Below, in pieces: positions 4,590-5,440 of a DNA stretch of 5,440 nucleotides. Each line of letters begins with the position of its first letter. Positions within the stretch are counted from its first letter, which is position 1. The stretch lies in contig JBOHDE010000245.1 in assembly GCA_050699035.1 (NCBI GenBank), forward strand, positions 1 through 5,440, in the 5' to 3' direction. Both the position numbers and the translations under genes were made by a program. This stretch comes from WHTB01 sp050699035. GTDB taxonomy: Bacteria > Actinomycetota > Actinomycetes > Propionibacteriales > Nocardioidaceae. The notes beneath the pieces were generated by a model. The model saw only the letters and a list, made by a program, of their open reading frames with translations, did no database searches and was not told the DNA's origin.

Positions 4590-5440
4590 ATGGTCGAGCT
4601 CCGGCTCGTGGGGTTGAGCGAGGACAGCCTGCAGCTGATCTTCGCCAACCCCTCCGGGCAGAAGTTCACCGTCCCTGTAGATGATCGGCTACGCGCCGCC
4701 CTGCGTGGTGACCGTGCCCGGCTCGGCCAGTTGGAGATCCAGATGGACAGCGCTTTGCGGCCACGAGACATCCAAGCCAGGATCCGCGCCGGCGAGTCCC
4801 CGGAGGCCGTCGCCCAGGTCGCCCAGGTCCCGGTCGACAAGATCATGGGATATGCCGTCCCCGTCCTGGCCGAGCGCGAGCACGTGGCCGAGCGGGCGCA
4901 GCGCTGCGCCGTACGACGCAAGACCGGCGACGGCCCCGGTCAGCTGCTCGGCGACGCGGTGGCCGAGCGGCTGCGCGCAGAGAACGTCGACCCCGGCACC
5001 GCGACCTGGGACGCCTGGCGCCGCGAGGACGGCAAGTGGACCGTGATCGTCGGGTACGCCACGAAGCAGACCGAAGGCACCGGCACGTTCACCTTCGACC
5101 CGCTCGGCCGCTACACCTTGCCCGACGACGAGCCGGCCCGCTGGCTGGTCGGCGAGTCAGAGCCGGACTCGGACAGCCCCACCGATCGGGCCGGCGACCG
5201 GGCCGGCACGAAGCCGACGCGCCGGCTGGCCGCCGTGACCGACGACCGGCCGGAAGCCCGGCCCGCCGACGCGGACGCGGACGGCCTGACCGCAGTCGCC
5301 GACGCGGTCGGCACCGACGAGCGGGCCGCCGCCGAAGTGGACGAGTCTGACCAACCGGTTCCCGAGGAGCCCGACGAGCCAGTTGCCGACGCGCCGGGGC
5401 CGAAGAAGCGCGGCCGCAAGACCCGCGGCCGGGCGAGCGT
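4590..5440 (+). CDS. sepH: SepH, FtsZ-regulating cell division protein (DUF3071), 3' end missing
   Basis: The open frame from ATG 4590 runs off the right edge after 283 codons with no stop. The first 110 residues carry the DUF3071 signature: MVELRLVGLSED (1-12), FTVPVDDRLRAALRGDRARL (26-45), and LRPRDIQARIRAG (56-68) leading into a helix-turn-helix-like segment (about 58-88), then PVLAEREHVAERAQ (91-104). A conserved WDAWRREDGKWTV stretch (140-152) and FTFDPLGRYTLPDD (167-180) close the folded part. From about 187 the chain is acidic, rich in Ala, Pro and Asp, with short repeats (DRAGDRAG, DADADG), then a basic patch KKRGRKTRGR (272-281). From published Streptomyces and Mycobacterium work, SepH binds FtsZ and promotes filament assembly at septation. 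GGGAG (4577-4581), 8 nt upstream, supports this start; the frame is open further upstream, but that stretch does not look like the family. Confidence 0.93.
   Translation, partial: MVELRLVGLSEDSLQLIFANPSGQKFTVPVDDRLRAALRGDRARLGQLEIQMDSALRPRDIQARIRAGESPEAVAQVAQVPVDKIMGYAVPVLAEREHVAERAQRCAVRRKTGDGPGQLLGDAVAERLRAENVDPGTATWDAWRREDGKWTVIVGYATKQTEGTGTFTFDPLGRYTLPDDEPARWLVGESEPDSDSPTDRAGDRAGTKPTRRLAAVTDDRPEARPADADADGLTAVADAVGTDERAAAEVDESDQPVPEEPDEPVADAPGPKKRGRKTRGRAS

Noticed and set aside
4543..4617. Short leader ORF starting GTG 4543 or ATG 4550 before sepH
   Set aside because: Either would overlap the sepH start in another frame, and neither product shows a recognisable or regulatory peptide pattern.

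Overview
The window is high-GC DNA with actinobacterial gene content. Its five genes are DUF4193, an inositol-monophosphatase family protein, ferrochelatase, an MFS transporter and SepH (DUF3071). From memory, DUF4193 lies close to suhB in Mycobacterium (Rv2699c, Rv2701c), and in Streptomyces sepH (SCO5855) lies a few genes from hemH and an inositol monophosphatase. The window therefore looks like a conserved chromosomal core region, not a mobile island. The genus cannot be fixed from the sequence alone.

Layout: positions 1-429 are non-coding. They hold a 37-bp tandem array (1-143, probably continuing past the left edge), two AT-centred palindromes 52 bp apart (229-314), and two stem-loops (358-391 and 397-421) just past the end of the first gene. 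The minus strand then carries a DUF4193 zinc-ribbon-like protein (723 to 430), an IMPase/SuhB-type phosphatase (1691 to 894) and hemH/cpfC (2776 to 1688). hemH and the phosphatase overlap in ATGA, so they form one translationally coupled unit. An 81-bp divergent promoter region separates hemH from a plus-strand 12-TM MFS transporter (2858-4066). A 523-bp non-coding stretch (4067-4589) follows, rich in secondary structure: a 12-bp-arm inverted repeat with an overlapping alternative hairpin, a near-perfect 62-bp tandem duplication made of hairpins, and an inverted repeat over a possible sepH promoter. sepH starts at 4590 and runs off the right edge.

Functionally the genes are housekeeping: haem synthesis (iron insertion, probably into coproporphyrin III), inositol phosphate dephosphorylation, a transporter of unknown substrate, and FtsZ regulation at cell division. 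I see no new protein system, mobile element, defence island or CRISPR array. The least explained part is the repeat and palindrome content of the two long intergenic regions.
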